NCBI GenBank assembly: GCA_009840005.1
Contig: VXOR01000020.1
Location: forward strand, 1-64,000
Origin: Gemmatimonadota bacterium
Lineage (GTDB): Bacteria > Latescibacterota > UBA2968 > UBA8231
Direction: 5' to 3'
DNA: 64,000 nt
The notes beneath the pieces were generated by a model. The model saw only the letters and a program-made list of their open reading frames with translations, did no database searches and was not told the DNA's origin. The position numbers and the translations under genes were made by a program. This document shows positions 45,890 to 53,272 of this stretch, piece by piece (positions within the stretch are counted from its first letter, which is position 1; each line of letters starts with the position of its first letter).

Positions 45890-46108
45890 TTATTCAGCTA
45901 TTTCTCTTATCACGCGTTCGCGTAAGCCCAATACAGTAAGGCCGACCACTTCATTGTTGACCTCATCATAGCGGACGACGACCCCTTCACCTATATCAAC
46001 ACCCACAGCCGGTTTGGGCGTTCCGACGGAAAGATAAAGGACATCAGCTTCTTCATCGTATTCCCAATCAATCGTATCTGGTTTGTCCAGTATTTTTAGG
46101 ACTTCCAT
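45890..46108 (-). CDS. DUF2283-family protein
   Basis: 72 residues. The DUF2283 core is clear: WEYDEEADVLYLSVGTPKPA then VGVDIGEGVVVRYDE and VVGLTVLGL. It overlaps the upstream nuclease-like gene by 13 bases, the typical arrangement in which DUF2283 proteins are the putative antitoxins of small toxin genes. It lacks any membrane segment and would act in the cytoplasm. Confidence 0.85.
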   Translation of the reverse strand: MEVLKILDKPDTIDWEYDEEADVLYLSVGTPKPAVGVDIGEGVVVRYDEVNNEVVGLTVLGLRERVIREIAE

Positions 46109-46407
46109 AAGACGTTTCTCCTATTCGATAGACGACTGGCCCAATAAGCGGTTAAAACAAAACCATCGTCCGGTTGCACTTCTCGATAAACTGCGATTAG
46201 ATATTTACTCGTCAATGGCGTTTTCGCATAGAAACGAATGGCCATGAGTGTGCCATAATCGCCTTCCTGGATCTGAGCGGGTTGGGATATGGTCTCCAGG
46301 ATGCTTTCTTGGGAAGTCGCCATTTCGGGGTGCCTTCGCACAATATGCTGCCATCGCTCCTCTGTTAGGCGAATAGAGACCCTATTGTGCGATCGGACGA
46401 TTTTCAA
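46096..46407 (-). CDS. PBECR/RelE-like putative RNase toxin
   Basis: 103 residues, starting with a TTG at 46407. VSIRLTEERWQHIVRRHPEM (start helix with His), ILETISQPAQIQEGDYG, AIRFYAKTPLTSKYLIAVYR and DGFVLTAYWASRL follow the pattern of small BECR-fold (barnase/EndoU/ColicinE5/RelE-like) proteins that pair with DUF2283. The catalytic residues of this group are not known well enough to check. It is the first gene of the operon and lies 60 bases downstream of a promoter-like repeat. Confidence 0.6.
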   Translation of the reverse strand: MKIVRSHNRVSIRLTEERWQHIVRRHPEMATSQESILETISQPAQIQEGDYGTLMAIRFYAKTPLTSKYLIAVYREVQPDDGFVLTAYWASRLSNRRNVLWKS

Positions 46408-46484
46408 CCTTCGATATCTCCATGATTTTCAAATCCACCGTAAGCGTCCTCTAACTTGAAACAGTTTTATTCCATTGTCGATAA

Positions 46485-46622
46485 CTGCTTGTACTCGAAC
46501 AATTGGTTCGGGTAATCGCCCTTATCTGACTCGAAGGTACGTATCCGTGTAAACCGTCGCAACCTATCGTAATATTCTACGTAACTCCTTGTAATAAATT
46601 GAGATAGAACGATTCTACTGAG
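46485..46622 (-). repeat. Repeat A, promoter-bearing, matching 50793-50940
   Basis: Bases 46485-46562 match 50793-50870 with five mismatches over 78 bp; similarity resumes after a 10-base length difference (TTCTACGTAAC and AAATTGAGATA) to about 46622. Minus-strand promoter elements TTGTTC (46497-46502) and GACAAT (46474-46479) are 17 bases apart and would start a transcript near 46467, feeding the toxin-like gene at 46407. Confidence 0.8.
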
Positions 46623-46626
46623 ATCT

Positions 46627-46665
46627 GACGCGGCTAGAACCGCAGCGCAAATCGCTGTGTTACCT
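46627..46665 (-). repeat. Truncated attC-like site
   Basis: On the minus strand, right after the HAD stop, GGTAACACAGCGATTTGCGC then TGCGGTTCTAGCCGCG resembles the left halves of the sites at 48602-48662 and 49902-49998. The right half is absent; repeat A begins in its place. Confidence 0.4.
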
Positions 46666-46670
46666 GAACA

Positions 46671-47294
46671 CTAACGATACTGATCCAGAATTTTGGGCAA
46701 CTCACTCAGCGAGTGAATCGTAAAATCGGGATCGCCCGTTTCGTCATTGGGCGTAAGATCGGCGAATTTTCCATTTTGGAACCAAATTGTTGTGGCTCCT
46801 GCTGCATTGCCCCACGCAATCCCTCGTATTATGTAGTCATCGACAACAACTACCTCGTTGGCTTTAAGATCGACTTTTCTTAACAGGGCTTCATATTCCT
46901 TTGGCTTGGCGTCGCCGCTTGCGGTGAAGACGATCTCCTCGAAATGGTCGAGAATACCCTGCCCTCGCAATGCCTCTATACGGGCCTCTTCCTCATCCGC
47001 AGGGGAGACCGATACTATACTAAGTCGGTACTGCTCAGCTAGCGTTTTTACGACGGGGATTGCGTCGGGGAAGAAATCGTCGGTTTCTCGATCGTATAGG
47101 GTGCGGCCATAGTCAAAGATTATCATCTTAGCCACGGCGAATATCTCCTTCCGAAATGTCAGGTGTGCTAGTAAGGCATCCCTTAGCAATCCAAGATCTG
47201 CGGGAGTCCGTACGTCCGGCATCTGGGCTGCAATCTCTGCCAGTTCACGCGTTACTTCGACCTGACTTTGGGGCGCATTCTCCACAGCATTCAT
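46671..47294 (-). CDS. HAD-superfamily hydrolase
   Basis: 207 residues from the ATG at 47294. HAD motif I is MIIFDYGRTLYD (the second Asp replaced by Gly, as in some HAD phosphatases), motif II IVSVSPADEEEA, motif III FTASGDAKPKEYEALL with the Lys, motif IV VVVVDDYIIRGIAWGNAAGA. It would be a phosphomonoesterase or related phosphotransferase. The first 55 residues are a helical extension with no known domain, so a later start is possible. Preceded at 8 bases by the GNAT gene on the same strand. Confidence 0.85.
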   Translation of the reverse strand: MNAVENAPQSQVEVTRELAEIAAQMPDVRTPADLGLLRDALLAHLTFRKEIFAVAKMIIFDYGRTLYDRETDDFFPDAIPVVKTLAEQYRLSIVSVSPADEEEARIEALRGQGILDHFEEIVFTASGDAKPKEYEALLRKVDLKANEVVVVDDYIIRGIAWGNAAGATTIWFQNGKFADLTPNDETGDPDFTIHSLSELPKILDQYR

Positions 47295-47302
47295 ACTTCA
47301 AG

Positions 47303-48094
47303 TCAACAGTTTCCGTCCTCCAGATCAGAGGAGGGCTGCACTCGATACCAATACCGGTACGACTCGCTGAAACCATACTTGCGTTGTAGAGCCTGAGCCG
47401 GCTCGTTGTTCGCCATCACCTGCAGGTATGCCAGACGCGCCCCTTGCTCAAAGCCCCAGTTGAGGCGGGCCTCAAGGAGCCCACGGCCGAAGCCCTGACC
47501 CCGATGCTTGGGATCCACCATCAAATCAAAGAGCCCCATGATTGAGCCCGAAACAACGGCACGGGCGCAGCCTACAGATTTGCCATCAGTCCGGGCGACA
47601 ACATAGGCCGAAGGAGTGGGGATCGCGTTGAGCAAACGGCGAAATACCTCAGCGTGCTGATTGCGACCGGACAGACGTAGCCAAGTTTCGAGCCACTCAT
47701 CTGTTGCATCTTCGTATAGCGATATGGCAGGGGAACTAGCGGAACGGGCCTCAAGCCGCATGGTTTGAACCAGTGTATCGGCGTCTTTTGAGTACTGAAG
47801 CTGCGCCAAGGTCTCGTCCAAATTCCCAAGTTGACAGGCAGGAAAAATCTTGAAGAGACAAGGTAGCGATGCCCGCGCGTACGCCGCTTCACAATGAACC
47901 AGCTTCTCTTGGAGCGGGGTTGTGGATTCATACAGCGGGACTACACAGTTGGCACGGCGACTGTATCCCTCAGACATCCGAACGATCCAGCCGTCGTAGA
48001 ACTCTGTTTGCAGCGCGGGTAGCCCGTTCAGCGCCGCCTCTTCCAGCCTTGCTACAAGCTCTGAATTATTCGTTGAATCAAGTGCTAGCGTCAT
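47303..48094 (-). CDS. GNAT-family N-acetyltransferase
   Basis: 263 residues: an N-terminal half of about 130 residues without clear motifs (a degenerate GNAT fold) and a C-terminal GNAT domain with VGCARAVVSGSIMGLFDLMV, the acetyl-CoA loop DPKHRGQGFGRGLLEARLNW (Q/RxxGxG/A), and YLQVMANNEPAQALQRKYGF. It acetylates an amine of unknown identity. Close spacing to both neighbours (8 and 28 bases) suggests transcription as one unit with the HAD and MazG-like genes. Confidence 0.88.
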   Translation of the reverse strand: MTLALDSTNNSELVARLEEAALNGLPALQTEFYDGWIVRMSEGYSRRANCVVPLYESTTPLQEKLVHCEAAYARASLPCLFKIFPACQLGNLDETLAQLQYSKDADTLVQTMRLEARSASSPAISLYEDATDEWLETWLRLSGRNQHAEVFRRLLNAIPTPSAYVVARTDGKSVGCARAVVSGSIMGLFDLMVDPKHRGQGFGRGLLEARLNWGFEQGARLAYLQVMANNEPAQALQRKYGFSESYRYWYRVQPSSDLEDGNC

Positions 48095-48122
48095 AGGTTT
48101 CAGTATGCCTAGATTCGTTCAT

Positions 48123-48566
48123 TCATCCTGACTCAATTTGACCAATTTTCGTTATGATCGAGCGCAAATCCGGATCTGAAAACTGATCTGACTTCAATAC
48201 TTTGCCGTCCTCCCTGAATATCGGCTTACCCTGCTTATCTAGCTTGCTCATGTTGCTGCGGTGGACTTCAGCGAACAGCTCTTCGGCAATGTCCTGCAGA
48301 CCATGCGTGATGAACGTACCCAGCAGTACGTAAAGCATGTCGGTAAGGGCGTCTGCGATCTCGACGATGTCGTGGTTATGTACGGCCGCTCGATACTCTT
48401 CTAGCTCCTCCAAAAACATCTGGATACGCCCTTGGCTTATCTCCGCCGGCACCTTTGCCGTAGGCGTGCGCTCCATGTATGCCTGGAACACCTCGTGAAA
48501 ACATCTCACGCTATCTAGCTGATCTTTCACTTGGGATCTCCTGACAGCTCTGCCTAATACTTTCAC
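48123..48566 (-). CDS. MazG/PRA-PH-like nucleotide pyrophosphohydrolase
   Basis: 147 residues. The all-alpha NTP-PPase pattern is visible: FLEELEEYRAAVHNHDIVEI followed by ADALTDMLYVLLGTF gives the ExxE...D pattern of Mg-binding residues. Such enzymes hydrolyse nucleoside triphosphates or phosphoribosyl-ATP-like compounds and may have house-cleaning or defence roles. It starts 36 bases downstream of an attC-like site, in the way a cassette gene does. Confidence 0.8.
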   Translation of the reverse strand: MKVLGRAVRRSQVKDQLDSVRCFHEVFQAYMERTPTAKVPAEISQGRIQMFLEELEEYRAAVHNHDIVEIADALTDMLYVLLGTFITHGLQDIAEELFAEVHRSNMSKLDKQGKPIFREDGKVLKSDQFSDPDLRSIITKIGQIESG

Positions 48567-48601
48567 AGGTAGTTTATGGGTCTATGAACCTAATGGCTGG
48601 C

Positions 48602-48662
48602 GTATAAGGGCTACCATACACGGCCCCGCGTATGCGGCGCAGCACAAATCGTGCTGTTATAC
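48602..48662 (-). repeat. attC-like site between MazG-like and AlbA_2 genes
   Basis: 61 bp. On the minus strand it starts with GTATAAC 13 bases after the AlbA_2 stop and ends with CTTATAC 36 bases before the next ATG; the ends pair (GTATAA/TTATAC). Inside, CAGCAC pairs with GTGCTG and CATAC with GTATG, giving a cloverleaf-like fold. Each end is one position from the core consensus. Confidence 0.5.
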
Positions 48663-48674
48663 GTCGGTTTCAAA

Positions 48675-49868
48675 TCACTTGACAAGAAACCACTTCCTGA
48701 TTTTTTCTAGTAGTTCGTCCGTAACACCCTCTATTTGTCTCAGATCAGCTTCTTCGTCATCTCTCCAGAAGAAGTCTGCTAACCGTGCTGCAAGCTGGAC
48801 ATCTATTCCGAGAACTTCACGGAAGACTCTGTAGTCCAGACCCCGAGGATTGATCTTCTCCATTTCGTTTCCGCCCGCAAGAACATGCCGGAGGTTCCTC
48901 AAAGTAGTGATGGAAAGGTCAAGACCTGTGGCACCTGCAATACTGGTAAGACGGTCAAGTGACCGCCCTTCCTTTTCGACCTCTTTGGTAAGGTCTTTGA
49001 TAGCCTGCTCGATTTTTCCTGCCTGCTCGTACATAGGTGAAGACGGCGATGATGTATAAAGAAAATCACGTAGATCGATGTGGAATCGATCAGTGACCAT
49101 ACTGTCAACTTGGGAATTGTAGTAGGTGGCCTCTACATCAAAGCAGGAGACAATGGGACTGTTATTATCCAGAATCTGAGGAAATGAATGGTACCGAAGG
49201 AGGTAGTTCCTCCCCGGGGGAAAGGACGTGATTCCATTCTTCAGGAGTGGGGCGTTTTCTACGTCCCCTGGCCATGATGGCATAGGATCGAAGGTTAGTT
49301 TTACATTTTCTGTAGCTACGGAGCCGATGTTTGTAATGGAGAAATGGATCAGGAGGGCGTGCTCTGTCTCAATGTCAAAGTTGATCAGAGATTTCACGAT
49401 CTGCCGTCGGTTTCGAACGTCCGCTATCTCGTAGTCCTCCATCGGTTCGACTTTGAAGTTGTACCTTCTGTAGTAGCGGTATGATCTACGTTCCTGATGT
49501 GGTCCTCGGTAACTTTTCGGAATTTCTATTGCATATGCAGAACGATCAGAGCTGAGCGGGATCTGAGCTATCACTATGCCATCAAGACGGGGTGCCACGT
49601 TACCATGAATCACGTTCTCGAACCATTCTCGATTGTGAGTATTATGGTCTATACCGGCGTCAATTCTTATGGGGAGATGCTCCTCCTCTTCAATTCCGTA
49701 GACGATTATGCCGCCATCTGAGTTAGCGAAAGAGGAGACATCCTTCGCGATCTCTGTCCGGTTCTTGTTAGATACTGCCATACTTCTCTTGTAGTCCAAG
49801 TGCAGACTCTCCTGGACTTGCCCGGATATCATTTTCTCAAGATCGACTCGTTCTCTTGGAAGATTCAT
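48675..49868 (-). CDS. AlbA_2/Schlafen-domain protein
   Basis: 397 residues. N-terminal AlbA_2 (Schlafen core) domain at about 10-155: ESLHLDYKRSMAVSNKNRTE, IAKDVSSFANSDGGIIVYGI, then APRLDGIVIAQIPLSSDRSA and RRSYRYYRRYNF. In proteins of this type it binds or cuts RNA, or binds nucleotides, and is common in defence loci. The rest (LLIHFSITNIGSVATENVKL and beyond) looks like a beta-rich domain and a C-terminal helical region that I do not recognise. The gene sits between two attC-like sites, one immediately after its stop, as a complete cassette. A role in phage defence is possible but not shown. Confidence 0.8.
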   Translation of the reverse strand: MNLPRERVDLEKMISGQVQESLHLDYKRSMAVSNKNRTEIAKDVSSFANSDGGIIVYGIEEEEHLPIRIDAGIDHNTHNREWFENVIHGNVAPRLDGIVIAQIPLSSDRSAYAIEIPKSYRGPHQERRSYRYYRRYNFKVEPMEDYEIADVRNRRQIVKSLINFDIETEHALLIHFSITNIGSVATENVKLTFDPMPSWPGDVENAPLLKNGITSFPPGRNYLLRYHSFPQILDNNSPIVSCFDVEATYYNSQVDSMVTDRFHIDLRDFLYTSSPSSPMYEQAGKIEQAIKDLTKEVEKEGRSLDRLTSIAGATGLDLSITTLRNLRHVLAGGNEMEKINPRGLDYRVFREVLGIDVQLAARLADFFWRDDEEADLRQIEGVTDELLEKIRKWFLVK

Positions 49869-49901
49869 TTATGGAGACCTCGCTGTGGATTTGGAACTGG
49901 C

Positions 49902-49998
49902 GTATAACGGGCTCAGGAGTTGCGAACCCACGAAGTTAGTTGGGTTGCTGAAGGCTAAGGCGCGGATAGTGCCGTAGCGCAAAGCGATGGTGTTATAG
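49902..49998 (-). repeat. attC-like site upstream of the AlbA_2 gene
   Basis: 97 bp. Minus strand: CTATAAC 28 bases after a stop codon (50026), similar inner sequence to the other sites (CATCGCTTTGCGCTACGG), a hairpin AACCCA/TGGGTT near the middle, and GTTATAC at the end, 34 bases before the AlbA_2 ATG. Confidence 0.5.
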
Positions 49999-50025
49999 AA
50001 AGAGAGAAAGTACAGCCTGTGTATG

Positions 50026-50190
50026 TCAACCGGTACTCTTGGTAGTGTCCATCGATTCTTCGACCGCGTCCATAAACGATCGAAGAGCATCGTTTACGGC
50101 CTCGTCCGTGGGAAATGCTTTCGCAACGTCTGGATGGAGTAGAACCAAATTTGTCCCTGAGCGATAGGATTCTAAATACTTACCCCGGAC
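50026..50190 (-). pseudogene. 3' remnant of a CopG-like small antitoxin gene
   Basis: In a frame different from the gene just upstream, about 50 codons read KYLESYRSGTNLVLLHPDVA, KAFPTDEAVNDALRSFMDAV and EESMDTTKSTG before a stop at 50026. GTNLVLLHPDVAKAFP with VNDALR is the ending of small RHH-like antitoxins. No start codon is available; the frame meets the 113-residue gene at about 50190. Confidence 0.5.
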
Positions 50191-50521
50191 ACCAGAACTG
50201 CTTTTGATTCAACAGGCCGTGAGAGAAGACCTTACAGCCGATGTCGAGACCCAGTTCAAAGGGCATGTTCATTCTGTAAGTCTCGCCTTCGAATGACGCC
50301 GACATCCTCGACAGATCATGTACACTGTATTTTGACTCACGTATCAATTCACAGATTCGATTGATCCGCGCAACTCCAGAGTCAAAAGTCTCCGAAGCAA
50401 TCCTCACTGTCATGCCTGCGCGAACCACACTGAACAGCAGAGGTCTTAGTAGGGGGATATACTTGTCATCGAAGGGGCAGTTGATGAAGACGTTGGTATG
50501 GAATTCTCCTCCGTCGTTCAC
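50180..50521 (-). CDS. Protein of unknown function, probably truncated
   Basis: 113 residues beginning MNDGGEFHTNVFINCPFDDK and continuing YIPLLRPLLFSVVRAGMTVR and KYSVHDLSRMSASFEGETYR. This is the N-terminal part of a family of about 150-residue proteins starting TNVFINCPFD with a nucleotide-hydrolase-like start and no assigned function. The family normally continues after NMPFELGLDIG into a helical C-terminus; here it ends quickly (KQFWCPG) and the following sequence is a different gene's remnant. Its start overlaps the DUF2188 stop by 4 bases. Confidence 0.6.
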   Translation of the reverse strand: MNDGGEFHTNVFINCPFDDKYIPLLRPLLFSVVRAGMTVRIASETFDSGVARINRICELIRESKYSVHDLSRMSASFEGETYRMNMPFELGLDIGCKVFSHGLLNQKQFWCPG

Positions 50522-50733
50522 TTAGCCCGTTTCCATTTTTGTACGGATCCATCCCGTCTGTGAACGACGACATCCCAGCCCTTTGAGATTTTGATTGCGC
50601 TTTTTTCGGCAGCGGACTTGGTACCGTAGATTTTTGAAGCTTTGGAATTCCCTTCCTTTTTCACTGCCCAACCATCTTTTCTTGATATAACATGCACTCT
50701 CTTGCAACGGGTCGCTTGTGACGCTGTTGCCAT
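50518..50733 (-). CDS. DUF2188-family small protein
   Basis: 71 residues, basic. The DUF2188 pattern is clear: VHVISRKDGWAVKKEGNSKA, then KSAAEKSAIKISKGWDVVVH and RRDGSVQKW. Good ribosome site (AAAGGA 8 bases before the ATG). It is preceded by repeat B, which contains a near-consensus promoter, and followed by the truncated unknown gene with an ATGA overlap. No biochemical function is known for this family. Confidence 0.85.
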   Translation of the reverse strand: MATASQATRCKRVHVISRKDGWAVKKEGNSKASKIYGTKSAAEKSAIKISKGWDVVVHRRDGSVQKWKRAK

Positions 50734-50781
50734 GATAGGTCCTTTCTCACCCTCGCAGGTGTTTATCTAAGTCTCCTAAAA

Positions 50782-50810
50782 ATTATAGCATACTGTTTGT
50801 ACTCGAACAA
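50782..50810 (-). promoter_or_regulatory. Strong sigma-70-type promoter in repeat B
   Basis: Minus strand: TTGTTC (50805-50810), 17-base spacer, perfect TATAAT (50782-50787). Transcription would start near 50775, about 40 bases before the DUF2188 ATG at 50733. Confidence 0.75.
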
Positions 50811-50940
50811 TTGATTCGGGTAATCGCCCTTATCTGACCCGAAGGTACGTATCTGTGTAAACAGTCGCAATCAATACCGCGAAATCAGAGCCTTCTACGT
50901 AACATCTTGTAAAAAATTGAGATAGGACGGGTCTTCTGAG
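50793..50940 (-). repeat. Repeat B, promoter-bearing, matching 46485-46622
   Basis: The second copy of the 140-bp repeat; the best-matching 78 bp carry five differences. It sits at the border between the core-like Gfo/Idh gene and the cassette-like genes. Copies A and B are 4.3 kb apart in the same orientation. Confidence 0.8.
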
Positions 50941-50955
50941 GTTCAATACACTGCC

Positions 50956-52095
50956 TTATCTCGCCCCTCCCCCATCTTCCCCCCGCCAAGTCTCATACGG
51001 ATTCTCCCGATTCGCCAGCGGCAAAGACACCCGCGTCCCCAACCGCTGCGACTCGTGCACCGCCATGATCATTTCCAGCGCCGCTCGCCCGTCCTCGCCG
51101 TTGGAACAGGCCCGCACCGGGCGATCCTCCTCAATGGCTTGGATCAATTCCCGCACAATGATCAAGTTGCTCTGGTGCGTGCGCTCGCCCGCCGAATACT
51201 GTTCCCACTCGTCCAACAGCACCCGTTCCCAAGTGCCGTTCTCCTCGCCGGGGATCCACATGCCCTGGCGATAGATGTACATCTCGCCGTTGGGCGAATT
51301 GCGCAGGGCGATGATGCCCTCACTGCCGTGCACCTCAAAACCGAACCAACGGCTGTTGTGCCCTTTTGGATAGCCCGGTTGCGATTCAAAATGCGCGGTT
51401 ACCCCATTCGCAAAAACGTAGTACGCCGCCACCCCGTTGCCGGCGATCAAGCCGATGCGCTCGTCCCCTTCCCGCACATCGTCCAACGCGACCTCGCGCC
51501 CATCCTGCGTGACGTGCCCGTGAGCCCAAACCACCTCGGCCCCGGCGAAGTAGCGCATGCTGTCCATCATGTGCGTGCCCAAGACCATCAGATCCTGAGA
51601 CCCAGCCCGGCGGTCGGACTTGCCGTGGCTGCGCAGCACTTGTAGCTGGCCGATAACGCCCTCGTTAACCAACTTTTTGCCGTACTCCTCGTAGGGATTG
51701 GCGCGTCGGTGCGCCACCGCAGTCTTGACGCCGTGCTCCCGACAGGCCGCCAAGAGCGCGTCGGCCTCGCGCAGAGTGGGCGTCAGCGGCTTCTCGATAA
51801 ACACACCGCGCACCCCGGCCTCGGCACAGGCGATGACCATGTCGGCGTGGCAGTCGGGCATCCGCGGACAGACGCTGACTATGTCCAAATCCTCGTCGGC
51901 GAGCATCTGGCGGTAATCGGCGTAGAGCCGCTGGGCACCCGTGCGCTCGCCGGCTGCGGCGCGGCCCTCGGGATCGGAGTCGGCCACAGCGACCAAATCC
52001 ACTTGCTCCAAGTCCCGGTAAACGGTTTCCAGTCCGTGGCCGTAGTCGCCGGCACCCGTGCGCCCGATGACTCCGGCTTTGTAGCGCTTGCTCAT
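50956..52095 (-). CDS. Gfo/Idh/MocA family oxidoreductase
   Basis: 379 residues. Rossmann start KAGVIGRTGAGDYGHGLETV, the EKPLT motif near residue 110 (FIEKPLTPTLREADALL), then AVAHRRANPYEEYGKKLVNE and a C-terminal substrate domain. NAD-dependent oxidation or reduction of a sugar or polyol. It is the first core-like gene after the island. It is followed upstream by a DMT transporter on the same strand, 25 bases away, possibly its substrate importer or exporter. It is only moderately similar to the family member at 6397. Confidence 0.88.
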   Translation of the reverse strand: MSKRYKAGVIGRTGAGDYGHGLETVYRDLEQVDLVAVADSDPEGRAAAGERTGAQRLYADYRQMLADEDLDIVSVCPRMPDCHADMVIACAEAGVRGVFIEKPLTPTLREADALLAACREHGVKTAVAHRRANPYEEYGKKLVNEGVIGQLQVLRSHGKSDRRAGSQDLMVLGTHMMDSMRYFAGAEVVWAHGHVTQDGREVALDDVREGDERIGLIAGNGVAAYYVFANGVTAHFESQPGYPKGHNSRWFGFEVHGSEGIIALRNSPNGEMYIYRQGMWIPGEENGTWERVLLDEWEQYSAGERTHQSNLIIVRELIQAIEEDRPVRACSNGEDGRAALEMIMAVHESQRLGTRVSLPLANRENPYETWRGEDGGGAR

Positions 52096-52120
52096 AATTC
52101 ACACTCCTCGTCGTTTAGTT

Positions 52121-52984
52121 TCATTGAACTACCAAGATTACGGCTAGCACCCCCATGCCCACGCCCAAAACGGCCGCCCGACTGATCGGCTCTTTCCACA
52201 ACAGCGGTGCCGTCACATTGTCCAAAATGACAACGCCGCAGCCCACCAATGGGAAAAATACCGTGCCCGGCACGTGCTTGAGCGCGATCAGCACGGCCAT
52301 TAAGGCCAGCAGATTGTACACCCCAATACCAGCCCCCACCGCCAAATCAAAGCGCCGAACGCGCTGCCGCGCCTCCCACAGCAACACCGTGCCCCCAATA
52401 GTCCCAGCGGTAAAGCCGATGACCATGAGCACTTGCAAATACGCATCGTCCAAGCCAGCGTAATGCACCCAGCGCAGACAGGAAGTGCTCATCCCCTGGA
52501 TACTAAACACCAATATCAGCAGCCCGGTGGCGACCCAGCGCGAAACATTGGTCTGGTGCCCAGCGTGCCGCGACATCAACAAAACAGCCACCAACGCCAA
52601 GCCCAAGCCCAAGAGTTGGAGGCCGCCCAACGGCTCGTTCCACAGCAGCACGCCCAACCCCACCGGCACGACGATGGCGAGGCGGAAAGCGGTCAACACC
52701 GAGGCCACCCGAAAGGTCCGCAACAAGCGCGTCATCAACAGCATGGAGCTAATGAAGACGACACCAGTGATCGCGCCGACCTTCACCGCGCCGGCCGGTA
52801 CTTGCAATTGCCCGGTGAATCCCAGATAGAGCAGCAGAATGGAAGCTAGCACCCAATAGTTGGTCGATACCACGGTCGGAGCGTAGCACCGGTGCTGCGA
52901 GGCCCATTTGAACACCTGCCCAAAGCCGAATTCCATCAGCAGCGGCAGCACTAACCAGAGGGGCGGTGCCCCTTCCATACTCAT
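52121..52984 (-). CDS. EamA/DMT-type membrane transporter
   Basis: 287 residues from the ATG at 52984 (GGGGGA upstream); the frame is open to 53074 but the extra 30 residues are polar and not family-like. About ten hydrophobic segments in two homologous halves, e.g. LVLPLLMEFGFGQVFKW, VGLGVLLWNEPLGGLQLLGL then LGLALVAVLLMSRH and, in the second half, GVVILDNVTAPLLWKEPISR then AAVLGVGMGVLAVILVV, whose LWNEP/LWKEP motifs are the DMT signature. It moves a small metabolite of unknown identity across the inner membrane. Confidence 0.82.
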   Translation of the reverse strand: MSMEGAPPLWLVLPLLMEFGFGQVFKWASQHRCYAPTVVSTNYWVLASILLLYLGFTGQLQVPAGAVKVGAITGVVFISSMLLMTRLLRTFRVASVLTAFRLAIVVPVGLGVLLWNEPLGGLQLLGLGLALVAVLLMSRHAGHQTNVSRWVATGLLILVFSIQGMSTSCLRWVHYAGLDDAYLQVLMVIGFTAGTIGGTVLLWEARQRVRRFDLAVGAGIGVYNLLALMAVLIALKHVPGTVFFPLVGCGVVILDNVTAPLLWKEPISRAAVLGVGMGVLAVILVVQ

Positions 52985-53103
52985 CCGCGAGTCCCCCAAA
53001 AAATTGCCATGCGCTCCAAACTCCACGACCACCCCATCGCTGTCAAGCCATCCTTCCATTGCCGCCCCTGACAAAAGTCTATTCTATTAGATGTTAGATA
53101 TTA

Positions 53104-53212
53104 GATGCTTCGACTCCGCTGCGCGGAGTTTTCTTGAGCGAAGCCGAAAGGCTCAGCATGACAGCAGCGGGCGCGTTCCTTCCTTGTCATGCTGAGCGAA
53201 GCGAAGCATCCC
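53104..53212. repeat. MITE-like imperfect palindrome
   Basis: The right arm (53183-53211, TTGTCATGCTGAGCGAAGCG then AAGCATCC) is mirrored in two blocks of the left arm, GATGCTTCG (53104-53112) and CTCAGCATGACA (53151-53162). The insert between these blocks has a perfect small hairpin CTCCGC-TGC-GCGGAG. The TGTCATGCTGAGCGAAGCGA sequence is common as a dispersed repeat in many metagenomic genomes. Three TTAGAT units precede it. Confidence 0.7.
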
Positions 53213-53272
53213 ATACCTAATGGCCTTTACTTAAGTCAATTATTATATACAGCCGATGAAGGGAGCGAGCTC

